DNA of 15,148 nt. It comes from Nanobdellota archaeon (GTDB lineage Archaea > Nanobdellota > Nanobdellia > Woesearchaeales > GW2011-AR15). The notes under the pieces were generated by a model. The model had not been told where the DNA came from, ran no database searches, and saw only the letters and a program-made list of their open reading frames with translations. The position numbers and the translations under genes are program-made. The first letter of the stretch is position 1. Every line of letters begins with the position of its first letter. Where the stretch lies: positions 1 through 15,148 of the forward strand of contig JAHIYL010000109.1 in the NCBI GenBank assembly GCA_018815145.1, in the 5' to 3' direction. Shown here piece by piece: positions 1 to 7,206 of the stretch.

Positions 1-1
1 C

Positions 2-133
2 TCAATAAATTACAATCTTGAAGAAAATGGAAAACTAACAGAAATCACTATAATACCTCGCATTTATGACAATGACAAAGAAAAGAAATGCAGTGATTTT
101 TCACTCTCTTTCAAGGAGATTTCATGCAATTGA
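2..133 (+). CDS. C-terminal fragment of an unidentified protein (5' truncated by window edge)
   Basis: An open frame enters from the left edge and runs 43 codons to a TGA at 131-133. The residues are polar and look coding (the tail ends FKEISCN), with alternating hydrophobic stretches such as LTEITIIPRIY that suggest beta strands and two cysteines near the end. The start lies outside the window, so the family cannot be identified. It converges on the minus-strand membrane protein gene that ends at 161. A real gene end is plausible because the frame is open from the first base and its codon choice resembles the neighbours, but 43 codons is short enough for chance. Confidence 0.55.
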   Translation, partial: SINYNLEENGKLTEITIIPRIYDNDKEKKCSDFSLSFKEISCN

Positions 134-160
134 ACCAGCATGCACATTCAAATCAGATAA

Positions 161-889
161 TTAGTTGAGTTTCTTTTTTTTGATATTTTTCAGGTCAATA
201 TACAAATTTTCCATGTATGCCAATGAAAATGGCAATACAAGCATCTTGATCAATGTGACAGACAAAATTGCCAAAACCTGCGTTAGTATGAAACTCCTGA
301 ATAAAACACCTGCCAAGACAATCATTATACCCAATGGTATCAAGACCACCATATAGATTCCGAATATGAACAGGCTAAGAAAAAACATATGCTCAACTAC
401 ATACAGCCATCTGCCTTTTACTGTATCATAACTATGTGACAGGGCTTTAGTGACATCCACCTTGTCACTTATAAGAGCATAGAGAGCAAAGATCCAGAAG
501 ACCGAAAATATTATGCCCGGTACAATGAATAGGATGTACAGGCCAAAAAGAGCAAACCCAACAATCACAGACAGGATTATCCCTTCAAAATAATGATTGG
601 TTCCATGCTTTAGCGCTTCATACACACCAATCTCTTTTTTCTTTCTTTTTACAAGAAGGATCTTAATGATGGTAAATGTCAGCAGCAGGGTGAATAACCC
701 GGTAACTATCTGAAAAAAAAAATTATATATGACTTTTGTGAAAAAATCTGGAAGCTGATAATAGAAGAACATCATCAATACAACCGGGACGAAATACAGC
801 GCAAATGAGACTTTCATGAACAGAGGGAAATGATCCTTGTACTCATTGATTGTCTTCCAAAAGATACTCTTGAATTTTTCCAGTGTCAT
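161..889 (-). CDS. Polytopic membrane protein, hypothetical (GPDPase-membrane-domain/DUF975-like)
   Basis: This encodes 242 residues from the ATG at 889. I prefer it over the TTG- or ATG-type start 8 codons upstream because GAGGT lies about 8 nt before it. A TATA-like TTATAAAC lies further upstream near 945-952. About six hydrophobic segments fill the protein, including FALYFVPVVLMMFFYY, a long stretch around LYILFIVPGIIFSVFWIFAL, and a C-terminal pair. The pattern PGIIFSVFWIFAL, then a short loop, then TKALSHSYDTVKGRW resembles the membrane domain found in GPDPase_memb/DUF975-type proteins, where a PG-x-amphipathic segment is followed by A-x-x-x-S-x-x-x-x-x-G-x-W/F. The C-terminus is very basic (KNIKKKKLN), which predicts a cytoplasmic tail. 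No catalytic residues are visible and the function is unknown. Confidence 0.75.
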   Translation of the reverse strand: MTLEKFKSIFWKTINEYKDHFPLFMKVSFALYFVPVVLMMFFYYQLPDFFTKVIYNFFFQIVTGLFTLLLTFTIIKILLVKRKKKEIGVYEALKHGTNHYFEGIILSVIVGFALFGLYILFIVPGIIFSVFWIFALYALISDKVDVTKALSHSYDTVKGRWLYVVEHMFFLSLFIFGIYMVVLIPLGIMIVLAGVLFRSFILTQVLAILSVTLIKMLVLPFSLAYMENLYIDLKNIKKKKLN

Positions 890-979
890 GACGATTACCT
901 CTTTTTTGCACAAATGAAAAGCTTTTGAATTACAATGCTTTAGAGTTTATAAGTATAAAAATATTATTGTTTTGTAAAT

Positions 980-1693
980 TTATTTATCAAGTTTTCTTAA
1001 AAAACCAATAAGAGCGTAAGCTTCTCTTTTTGTGAGAAATCCTTTGCTTATCAGATTTTTCCAGACAAGTCTCTGAGTGTCTCTCTTTTCAGGAGTTGAA
1101 AAATCCATCCTTTCCAAAACAACATCAATTTTATCCAAAATTACTTCCCTCTCCTTGCGGGTTGCAAGCTCGATATGCTTGTCAATCATCTCTTCTCCTT
1201 GTTTTTTGTATAGTTCATAAAATATGATTGATGCGGCATGCGAAAGATTCATCGCCGAGTATTTTGTTGAAGAAGATATGGTTACGATAAGGTCACAGAC
1301 AGAAATCTCTTTGTTTGACAGGCCCTTGCTCTCCCTGCCAAACACAATTGCTACATTCTTTTTTGATGGTATGTTCTCTGCCAATTTTTCAGGAGGGATA
1401 GGCAATCTGGGAAGATTGTAGTCACTTCCAAGGACAGATGTTGTCCCGAAGATAATACTGAAATCATTTCTGATGGATTTGCCTCTGTCTTCAATAAAAT
1501 AAGAATAATCCTTTACTTTTGCTTTTTGCAGGACAATCTTTGCATGTCTAGCCCTGCAGAAGGCCTCATCATTCAGATGTTCAGCCTTTGGAGATATCAG
1601 AAGGAGCTTGTCCAGGTCAAAATTCTGCATGCTGCGCGCTACTGCACCGATATTACCGCTGTTTTCCGGCTCGACAAGGACAACTGTTATCAT
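980..1693 (-). CDS. trmJ: tRNA (cytidine/uridine-2'-O-)-methyltransferase TrmJ, SPOUT/TrmH family
   Basis: This is a 237-residue SPOUT-fold RNA 2'-O-methyltransferase. It uses S-adenosylmethionine to methylate a ribose in the tRNA anticodon loop (position 32 in characterised TrmJ enzymes). The three TrmH-family motifs are present: NSGNIGAVARSM (11-22, with the catalytic-type Arg20), VFGRESKGL (117-125) and SAMNLSHAASI (146-156). The last two form the trefoil-knot cofactor site. The C-terminal 70 residues are a helical extension typical of TrmJ. The ATG at 1693 has a TATA box (1716-1723) centred about 26 nt upstream and no ribosome site, so it is probably a leaderless transcript separate from the upstream protease gene, which ends at 1759. 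The family call is secure; the exact target nucleotide is inferred. Confidence 0.9.
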   Translation of the reverse strand: MITVVLVEPENSGNIGAVARSMQNFDLDKLLLISPKAEHLNDEAFCRARHAKIVLQKAKVKDYSYFIEDRGKSIRNDFSIIFGTTSVLGSDYNLPRLPIPPEKLAENIPSKKNVAIVFGRESKGLSNKEISVCDLIVTISSSTKYSAMNLSHAASIIFYELYKKQGEEMIDKHIELATRKEREVILDKIDVVLERMDFSTPEKRDTQRLVWKNLISKGFLTKREAYALIGFLRKLDK

Positions 1694-1715
1694 TATGAAT
1701 CAGAAAAGGAGAGTG

Positions 1716-1723
1716 GATATAAA
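1716..1723 (-). promoter_or_regulatory. TATA box of trmJ
   Basis: On the minus strand this reads TTTATATC, centred about 26 nt upstream of the ATG at 1693. That is the spacing expected for an archaeal leaderless mRNA. It lies in the 65-nt gap after the site-2 protease gene. Confidence 0.5.
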
Positions 1724-1758
1724 TTTAATCAAAATCTATTCAATATTTGACCAATACT

Positions 1759-3003
1759 CTATAGATTTATCCCGAAGCCAGCAAGTATCGCCTTGATTAT
1801 CGGCACAAAGAAAGTAATCAGTACAAGCACAAAAGTGCCAACAGAAATCTTTGCCCATATCTCATTTGCCTTTTTGGAATCACTTACCAATTTCTGCGTC
1901 ACTATCTGCAGCATCCTGCCGCCGTCAACAGGACCCAGAGGAAGAAGATTTGCAATCCCGATGCCGCTTGAAAGCAGGAATATCCAAAAGAACAGATTGT
2001 AAAATATTTTAAGAATAAAATATGCTGCTTTTGCCAGTGCATCATCTCTTAAAAGTGCATCTGACTTATGTATCTGCACAATTGAGCCACTGTTGGACGC
2101 TGCAGAGATTCCCATAAGTGCTTTTCCGGGATTGTTGGGGTTTTCAACACTTGAAAATTCAAATGAATCATACTCATTTCTAAGCCTGATTGCTTCTCCG
2201 GCTTTGATGCTGTCAAGGACTGCGTAAAACTCTTTTTCTGAATCTATCTTCACGTCATTGAGATGAGTGAAGAGAACATTTGCCGGAACACTTGCATTGA
2301 ATGCAGGTGAATAAGGTGTAATTGAATAAAATGAAAATCCATCAGTCTCAACCATGTTTGATAGCATTGGAGACACTGCAAAGATCATAAGCAACAACAC
2401 CAGCCCTGCAAAAAGCATATTTGAGAATGGCCCAGCCGCAAAGATTGAATACTGGACAATGTCTTTCTGTTTTCTTACCTGTTTTTCATCAGGTTCTACA
2501 AATGCTATGGGAAGAGGCCCTATCATACCAAACCCAGTAGATTTTACTTTAAGGCCATGGGCCCTTGCAACAAGCCCGTGCGCTGCCTCATGGACAACAG
2601 TTGTCAGAAACAGAGCGATTATTCCATACCAGAATGGAATGAAAATCTGTGAACCCGGAATCTTTACGCCGGGTATAGCAGGAGTGAAAGTAGCAGGTGC
2701 ATCCGGCTGTAAAAATAATTTCATGAAACTGTCTATCAGAACCCCTGAAATATATATCATTCCTACAAAGCCAAGCCCAACGCCTACATATCCTAAAAGA
2801 ATTATTAACTCTTTGTGCTTTTTGCTGAATCTATCCAAAAAATCAATACCAAATGCTGTCCTATATAAAGCAATTATTTTCGCCTGGAACTCAAATTTCT
2901 CCCTGTTCCTATATATCCAGACTATTATGAAACTATAAAATAGGATAACCCATATGTTCTCCAACAAGAAATTAAGAAAGGTAAGCAAATATGGTATGCT
3001 CAT
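1759..3003 (-). CDS. Site-2 protease family intramembrane zinc metalloprotease (M50) with PDZ-like domain
   Basis: This 414-residue membrane protein has the M50 signature. HEAAH (138-142) sits in a transmembrane helix and NLLPLGPVDGG (352-362) supplies the third zinc ligand, Asp360. Hydrophobic segments fall near 8-31, 66-90, 123-142, 185-210, 325-352 and 385-408. Between the two active-site halves, about 218-300, a soluble region resembles a PDZ domain (SPAFNASVPANVLFTHLNDV), which in S2P proteases gates substrate entry. Family members cleave membrane-anchored regulators or remnant signal peptides within the bilayer; the substrate here is unknown. Its ATG overlaps the L40e stop codon by 4 nt (ATGA), so it is probably translated by coupling in the aIF5A-L40e-S2P transcript. 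Confidence 0.9.
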   Translation of the reverse strand: MSIPYLLTFLNFLLENIWVILFYSFIIVWIYRNREKFEFQAKIIALYRTAFGIDFLDRFSKKHKELIILLGYVGVGLGFVGMIYISGVLIDSFMKLFLQPDAPATFTPAIPGVKIPGSQIFIPFWYGIIALFLTTVVHEAAHGLVARAHGLKVKSTGFGMIGPLPIAFVEPDEKQVRKQKDIVQYSIFAAGPFSNMLFAGLVLLLMIFAVSPMLSNMVETDGFSFYSITPYSPAFNASVPANVLFTHLNDVKIDSEKEFYAVLDSIKAGEAIRLRNEYDSFEFSSVENPNNPGKALMGISAASNSGSIVQIHKSDALLRDDALAKAAYFILKIFYNLFFWIFLLSSGIGIANLLPLGPVDGGRMLQIVTQKLVSDSKKANEIWAKISVGTFVLVLITFFVPIIKAILAGFGINL

Positions 3004-3161
3004 TTTTTCCTAAGTGGTCGAAATGCATGTCTGCCGCAGATTTTGCAAGTCACTTTACCAGCCAACACTTTCATATTTGTGGCCTTTGTCTTTGTCTTGC
3101 ACTTCCTGCAGACAAATACATTCCTAAACCATCTTGCATCTGCTTCCGGAAATTTTACCAT
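3000..3161 (-). CDS. rpl40e: Large ribosomal subunit protein eL40 (L40e)
   Basis: A 53-codon gene translated by hand, short enough to be missed by a length cutoff. The protein starts MVKFPEADARWFRNVFVCRK and has two CxxC pairs (Cys18/Cys21 and Cys39/Cys42) that form the zinc ribbon of archaeal L40e. It is rich in Lys and Arg and ends FRPLRKK. Length and motif layout match the family, a small zinc-binding protein of the 50S subunit. The aIF5A stop lies 7 nt upstream and a GAGTGA element over that stop can serve as ribosome binding site. Its own TGA overlaps the ATG of the downstream site-2 protease. This places it in the middle of a tightly packed three-gene operon. Confidence 0.92.
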   Translation of the reverse strand: MVKFPEADARWFRNVFVCRKCKTKTKATNMKVLAGKVTCKICGRHAFRPLRKK

Positions 3162-3168
3162 TTTTTAA

Positions 3169-3567
3169 TCACTCTGATTTAATCTGTTTCATGACCTTGT
3201 CATTAAGTATTTCCCAATAGATTATTGAGATTCCATCAACGACTTGACCCTGTAATTCATCTGGAATAGGGAGATCAAATGTCTCATACGTCTCTGAATC
3301 CATAAGATTTGCCACATTGTTTGCAATACTAAGCACCTGAGCACTTTTTTTCTCAATGATTGGAACCGACACGGTATCGTGTCCTGGCATGACAACCTGT
3401 CTTTTTCTGCCGTCAAGCATCCCGACAGCTTCAAGCCTTGTCTTTGCATGACCATGCTTCCCTGGTCTTGATGTCTGAGTATTCGTGACTGTGCATGCAA
3501 CATTTTCTATCACTACATTGCTTCCCTTTTTCAGGGAACTCACAGTTGTTAATTTTGTTTCTGCCAT
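3169..3567 (-). CDS. eif5a: Translation factor aIF5A (hypusine-containing)
   Basis: This 132-residue protein is the archaeal homologue of eIF5A, which binds the ribosomal E site and relieves stalling at proline-rich and other difficult sequences. The modification loop is present as SRPGKHGHAK, making Lys37 the residue expected to be converted to deoxyhypusine or hypusine. The N-terminal SH3-like domain spans about 1-70 and the C-terminal OB-fold about 71-132 (DGISIIYWEIL near the end). The ATG at 3567 is preceded at 7-nt spacing by GAGGGGT and further up by a TATA box at 3602-3609, predicting a short leader. It heads an operon with L40e and the site-2 protease. No deoxyhypusine synthase gene is in the window. 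Confidence 0.95.
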   Translation of the reverse strand: MAETKLTTVSSLKKGSNVVIENVACTVTNTQTSRPGKHGHAKTRLEAVGMLDGRKRQVVMPGHDTVSVPIIEKKSAQVLSIANNVANLMDSETYETFDLPIPDELQGQVVDGISIIYWEILNDKVMKQIKSE

Positions 3568-3574
3568 ATTGCTT

Positions 3575-3609
3575 ACCCCTCTTTCTTGGATTTAATAGAT
3601 ATTTATAAA
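3575..3609 (-). promoter_or_regulatory. Promoter and Shine-Dalgarno of the aIF5A operon
   Basis: TTTATAAA at 3602-3609 is centred about 38 nt before the ATG, predicting transcription start near 3579. A strong GAGGGGT lies at 3575-3581, 7 nt before the ATG. The predicted mRNA therefore begins almost at the ribosome binding site. Confidence 0.5.
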
Positions 3610-3716
3610 GATTTACCTTTTATTAGAGACTACGCTATCCTTATGTGTATGAATAATAGAGATGATAAGAGATATTTAAATTTTGTTGGAAAATCTTTAA
3701 CAAAGTTGGATTTTGA

Positions 3717-4379
3717 TCACTGTTTCCACAGTCCGAGTATCCCCCTTGCCCTTTTTCTTCTAAGAAATTTTTTCAGTTTTTCTTCTATATCATGGACCTC
3801 AAAATCTTTTTCTTTTGCCCTGAATTCCCTGGTATGATGGTAGCTCCTTCCGTTCTTGTCCTTAAATTTTAGCTTCTTATGGAGAATCTCATGGTACATG
3901 ACGTAATCCAACAGCATTTCATCTTCAGCCATTATCTTTGAAATTGTTATTGAATCAGTACCATACTCGTAGCTTCCAAGTTTTGAGAGCGAATCAGTCC
4001 CCCATCTCAAATTAGGTCTTTCGATCATACCATAGAAATACCTGTCGTTCACCTTATTAAAACTGTTTTCAAGAACAGGATCAGTTTCTGTCTTTGGAAT
4101 TGTAATATGGACCTTTTTAAGAAAGATGTTGTACATGTCAATATCTATACTTTTGACGTTTGTCTTGAAAACCTTATTCAAGAGATTCTGCACAAGACCT
4201 GTCTTCAGTTCCGGAGAGATCTCTTTCCACTTATAACTGAGCCGAAATCTGAGCTCCCTGTCACTGTAACGCACATTTGCATTATACCCTGAAAACGCCC
4301 TGGAATATTTTAGTGTTGTCTCATAAGGGCATTCTTTTCCGTAAAGGGACCTGTAGGCTGAATTTACAAGAAGTGACAT
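3717..4379 (-). CDS. SprT-like zinc metalloprotease
   Basis: This 220-residue protein carries HEILH (163-167) followed about 15 residues later by HTREF (182-186). That is the HExxH...H-x-x-EF arrangement of SprT/Spartan-like and WLM-related metalloproteases, with zinc ligands His163, His167 and probably His182, and Glu164 as catalytic base. The N-terminal 110 residues have no recognised domain. The C-terminus is highly basic (KLKKFLRRKRARG), consistent with nucleic acid contact. Related proteins degrade DNA-protein crosslinks, but many archaeal SprT-like proteins are uncharacterised, so the role is inferred. The gene follows aRF1 by 52 nt, but a TATA-like TTTTAATAAT at 4401-4410, centred 26 nt before the ATG, suggests its own leaderless transcript. 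Confidence 0.8.
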   Translation of the reverse strand: MSLLVNSAYRSLYGKECPYETTLKYSRAFSGYNANVRYSDRELRFRLSYKWKEISPELKTGLVQNLLNKVFKTNVKSIDIDMYNIFLKKVHITIPKTETDPVLENSFNKVNDRYFYGMIERPNLRWGTDSLSKLGSYEYGTDSITISKIMAEDEMLLDYVMYHEILHKKLKFKDKNGRSYHHTREFRAKEKDFEVHDIEEKLKKFLRRKRARGILGLWKQ

Positions 4380-4431
4380 AGATTAAGGCAAAAGAAAAGC
4401 ATTATTAAAATTTGCTGAAAAATCAGACTCT

Positions 4432-7053
4432 TTAATCCATCTCATACCTGAGAATTGCTGCATACATTCCCATGTCCCTAAGCTGCACACCCTCTCTGGT
4501 ATCTGTTGAGATGACCTCAACAGGTGTCCCGACAAGATCTCCGACTTTTTCAAGATCTTCAATCGTCTCATCAGGGATAACTTCGCTCAAAAGAAGTGTT
4601 TCAACAGCTCCTCTGTCCAATGCCTGTCTGACTTCTTCTGCCCCATAGGCTACCATCTTAGGTTTTGTAGACAAAAGTTCAAAAAATTTCTGCATGAGTC
4701 CCTTTTCTTTTGAAATATCTTCATCTGCCAGCACATCCTGGCTCTTATCAACCAATTCCTGAAGGCCAAAATCACCTGTATATGACAGATCCTTGATGGC
4801 AATAATCTTTCTTTTCACCTGGTCAGTTATATAATTGCCGCCTTCCACCAGCTCATTCTTGCTGTGGCCAGGACCGCCAACTATGATCCCTTTCACTTCA
4901 AGATTTGCCTCAAGAAAATTTTCCTTCATGTAGTCACCGACTTTCTTGTAGAAATCCTTTGCTGCGCCTTCTCTGAGACGCTCGAACCTGGCAGCTGAAT
5001 TATGAACAATCAATCCATTTGCAACAAAATTTTGGTTTTTTACTGAAATATCTATCATTTCAACATTTTTCTTTTTAACTTCAATATCATTTATTTTAAC
5101 AGGAAGAATTGGATATTCATAAATTTCATCTAACTGTTTGTAGAGTTTTTTATCCTTGACAGCGGAAAGAATTGATGTCTTAAATGTTTGCTTACTCATC
5201 ATTCTTTCATCTCCAAAGAATTTATTTACTTTTGGAAACAATTCAAGATTATAACCTGCTTTTTCAATCATTTTTCTGATTTTTTTTCCAGACGTAATTA
5301 TTTGACGAACATAACTTCTCTCAGATTTCATCCTCATTAGATTGGAAAGCCTCTCTGATTTTTTTTGACAAGTAAATCCAATATATTTTTCAAAGAACAC
5401 CAAGGATTTTTTTTCAGTTATATCAATAGTGAATCTTGTATTGTTGCCATATTTATTTGCTCGGTTATCATATTCATGAATTGAACTAATAATTGAAAAT
5501 CTCAACAAAAGCATCTGCAATTGCTGAATTATTTTTTTGTTGTTCAAACCTATTGCAACACCTCTTTCTTTTGTACAATATCCCTCAGCATCAAATAACC
5601 CTCTTAAGAAACTTGCAACAATCTTGTTTGAAGACATTAAGATTTTTTGTGGAATTTCAGAATCCCTTGCTTTTTTAATTTCAGGAAACTCTGATTTGAT
5701 AAGTCTAACCAATGGTCTTGAAGTAAATCTAATCTGATGATAATTTTTTTTATCCCTGAATTTATAGCTGGAATTAATCTTAAAATAAAGGTCATATTTT
5801 TTTTTATATGCTAATGCAACTTCTTTATCCTGTTCAAAAAAAGTGATTCTATCTGATTCAATAGAACCATCACCGAGCAAATAACCAATATACTGGGAAA
5901 ACAATTGATCAATTTTTTGCGGTAAATTAATACTTCCGGTCAGAAATGGTTTGCAGTAATTATCTAAAAACTGAAAAAAATTCAGATCCAGTTCTTCACA
6001 TATTTTTCTGAGATATTTTGCATCAATCCTATTTTTACCTATTTCATAAAAAGAGATTCCTGTCTGGGTTGAGCCAATTTTTCTTGCTAATTGCCTCTGC
6101 AAAAGACCTTTTTTTAGTTTGGCATCAATCAATAATTTTCTGCCTGCAATACTAATTGTAAATCTATTGTAAAATTGTGCTGAAAATAGCTTCTGAATTT
6201 TTCCTTTAACTTCAATTTTCTCAGGCATAATTAGAAAATCTCCTTTTTTCAGCTTCTCAGCTGGTTTTTCAACAATACCTTTTGAAGTTGAAACAAAAAA
6301 TACATGTTCTTTAGAGGATTCAACCTCCATTCTTGGACATTTGGTAATTATTTTGTAAATACAATTTTTTTTTACATCCCATTTATCCGTAATATTTGAT
6401 TCACTCATTGAAAAATTATCATTGATCATAACAGTGCTTGCTATGTTTGGATTATGCAGTTTTTCAATTTCTGGAAGAGAACCATCAGATAATTGGACAA
6501 TAGAGTCCTTGACCAAACATTGTCCTCCTGCACGCATCTTTCCTGGGACATACGAACTTGTCTTGGCCAATGAAACTATTGCTTTGCCTCTCAAAAGAGC
6601 TATCCTTGCATCCCTCCTGTCCATGACGACCAGGCCATAAGTATCCTTTTTTCCGGCCATGTCCTCAAGATGCTCAAGCTTAAAATTTTTATCACATCTG
6701 TAGATCCTGATGCTGATAGGTTCAGGAGGCTCAATGCTCCATACCTGAAGATCCTGCTGACCTTCTCTCTCTGAGACATTGCCTGAAAAAGCAGCCAATC
6801 CATGAGCAGGGGTCTGTGTGTAGAGCCGCAGATGCTGGATCATCCTCTCAAGCGCATCAATGACATTTTTCCTTGTAGTTGAATCTTTGATATTTGTGGC
6901 TGTACCCTGTTCCTGGGCAAGATGGTTGATTATCTTGTTAAGATCATACCCTGCAGGAATATATACTGAGACCAATGAAGTATGCCTACCCTTATGGGCA
7001 GAAAGCTCTTTAATGAACTTCTGCAGCTTTCTTCTTTGTTTTTCATCAATCAT
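4432..7053 (-). CDS. prf1: Peptide chain release factor aRF1, interrupted by an in-frame intein in the GGQ motif
   Basis: This encodes an 873-residue precursor from the ATG at 7053; after intein removal (179-685) it is 366 residues. The factor recognises all three stop codons in the ribosomal A site and triggers peptidyl-tRNA hydrolysis. The N-domain has NIKD (54-57, in the place of NIKS) and YRCDKNF (118-124), matching the YxCxxxF stop-codon motif. The M-domain has GKMRAGGQ, with GGQ at 176-178, and resumes after the intein as SAARFERLREGAAKDF. The C-domain ends EVISTDTREGVQLRDMGMYAAILRYEMD and appears to lack the Cys-containing minidomain usual near LLLSE. The ATG at 7053 is preferred over a TTG 6 codons upstream because TTTATAAA at 7077-7084 is centred 27 nt before it. 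It is transcribed divergently from TFB. Confidence 0.95.
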   Translation of the reverse strand: MIDEKQRRKLQKFIKELSAHKGRHTSLVSVYIPAGYDLNKIINHLAQEQGTATNIKDSTTRKNVIDALERMIQHLRLYTQTPAHGLAAFSGNVSEREGQQDLQVWSIEPPEPISIRIYRCDKNFKLEHLEDMAGKKDTYGLVVMDRRDARIALLRGKAIVSLAKTSSYVPGKMRAGGQCLVKDSIVQLSDGSLPEIEKLHNPNIASTVMINDNFSMSESNITDKWDVKKNCIYKIITKCPRMEVESSKEHVFFVSTSKGIVEKPAEKLKKGDFLIMPEKIEVKGKIQKLFSAQFYNRFTISIAGRKLLIDAKLKKGLLQRQLARKIGSTQTGISFYEIGKNRIDAKYLRKICEELDLNFFQFLDNYCKPFLTGSINLPQKIDQLFSQYIGYLLGDGSIESDRITFFEQDKEVALAYKKKYDLYFKINSSYKFRDKKNYHQIRFTSRPLVRLIKSEFPEIKKARDSEIPQKILMSSNKIVASFLRGLFDAEGYCTKERGVAIGLNNKKIIQQLQMLLLRFSIISSIHEYDNRANKYGNNTRFTIDITEKKSLVFFEKYIGFTCQKKSERLSNLMRMKSERSYVRQIITSGKKIRKMIEKAGYNLELFPKVNKFFGDERMMSKQTFKTSILSAVKDKKLYKQLDEIYEYPILPVKINDIEVKKKNVEMIDISVKNQNFVANGLIVHNSAARFERLREGAAKDFYKKVGDYMKENFLEANLEVKGIIVGGPGHSKNELVEGGNYITDQVKRKIIAIKDLSYTGDFGLQELVDKSQDVLADEDISKEKGLMQKFFELLSTKPKMVAYGAEEVRQALDRGAVETLLLSEVIPDETIEDLEKVGDLVGTPVEVISTDTREGVQLRDMGMYAAILRYEMD
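4999..6519 (-). mobile_element. Class 1 intein with LAGLIDADG homing endonuclease and XRE-like HTH, inserted in aRF1
   Basis: This segment is 507 codons, in frame. The N-terminal splice junction is GGQ|Cys179 (CLVKDSIVQLSDGS, block A). Block B is present as SSKEH with His251. The C-terminal block is NFVANGLIVHN, with penultimate His684 and terminal Asn685, followed by Ser686 as the +1 nucleophile. The homing endonuclease carries both dodecapeptides: YIGYLLGDGS (388-397, Asp395) and FLRGLFDAEG (482-491, Glu490). Residues about 300-362 form an XRE-like helix-turn-helix (LQRQLARKIGSTQTGISFYE, then NRIDAKYLRKICEELDL). All splicing residues look intact, so active splicing is expected. By eye the segment is more AT-rich than the flanking aRF1 sequence, with many T-runs on the plus strand, which fits separate acquisition. 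Confidence 0.95.
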
Positions 7054-7076
7054 AGTCTTTTTGGAAAACAAAAACG

Positions 7077-7084
7077 TTTATAAA
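7077..7084 (-). promoter_or_regulatory. TATA box of the aRF1 gene
   Basis: The palindromic TTTATAAA is centred 27 nt upstream of the ATG at 7053. No Shine-Dalgarno sequence lies between them. This predicts a leaderless mRNA and supports the ATG at 7053 as start. Confidence 0.6.
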
Positions 7085-7101
7085 GATATAGATAAAGCTT
7101 T

Positions 7102-7206
7102 AATCACTAAAAATATGCCCCTTTTCTTCTATAATACATATACTTCAAAACAATAAAATTTATAAAGTTTTTGGTTTTTCTATGAAAAGCGAAGGGGCAG
7201 TGATTC
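7102..7206. repeat. Inverted repeat pair in the aRF1-TFB divergent promoter region
   Basis: The right arm AAGGGGCAGTGATT (7192-7205) has an inverted counterpart at 7102-7123: AATCACT (7102-7108), eight extra bases (AAAAATAT), then GCCCCTT (7117-7123). Similarity extends outward as GAAAAG-type purine runs before both AAGGGGC blocks. The arms flank a palindromic TATA box (7159-7166). They could be a shared operator, a duplicated promoter-downstream element, or remnants of an inverted duplication. Confidence 0.5.
7159..7166. promoter_or_regulatory. Additional TATA box, target transcript unknown
   Basis: TTTATAAA preceded by CAATAAAA looks like a strong archaeal TATA box with purine-rich BRE, but it is 140 nt from the TFB start. 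Read rightwards it predicts a transcript from about 7187; read leftwards, from about 7137. It may drive a small RNA or a longer alternative TFB transcript. Downstream is an 11-codon ATG frame (7183-7218) that is too short to call. Confidence 0.4.

Noticed and set aside
2354..2938. 194-codon plus-strand open frame opposite the site-2 protease.
   Set aside because: It is antisense to a protein with intact catalytic motifs, and its own translation shows no recognisable domain.
3586..3725. Plus-strand open frame of about 45 gene-like codons in the gap between aIF5A and the SprT gene.
   Set aside because: It starts at TTG on top of the aIF5A promoter, has no ribosome site or promoter of its own, and continues as an antisense shadow of the SprT gene.
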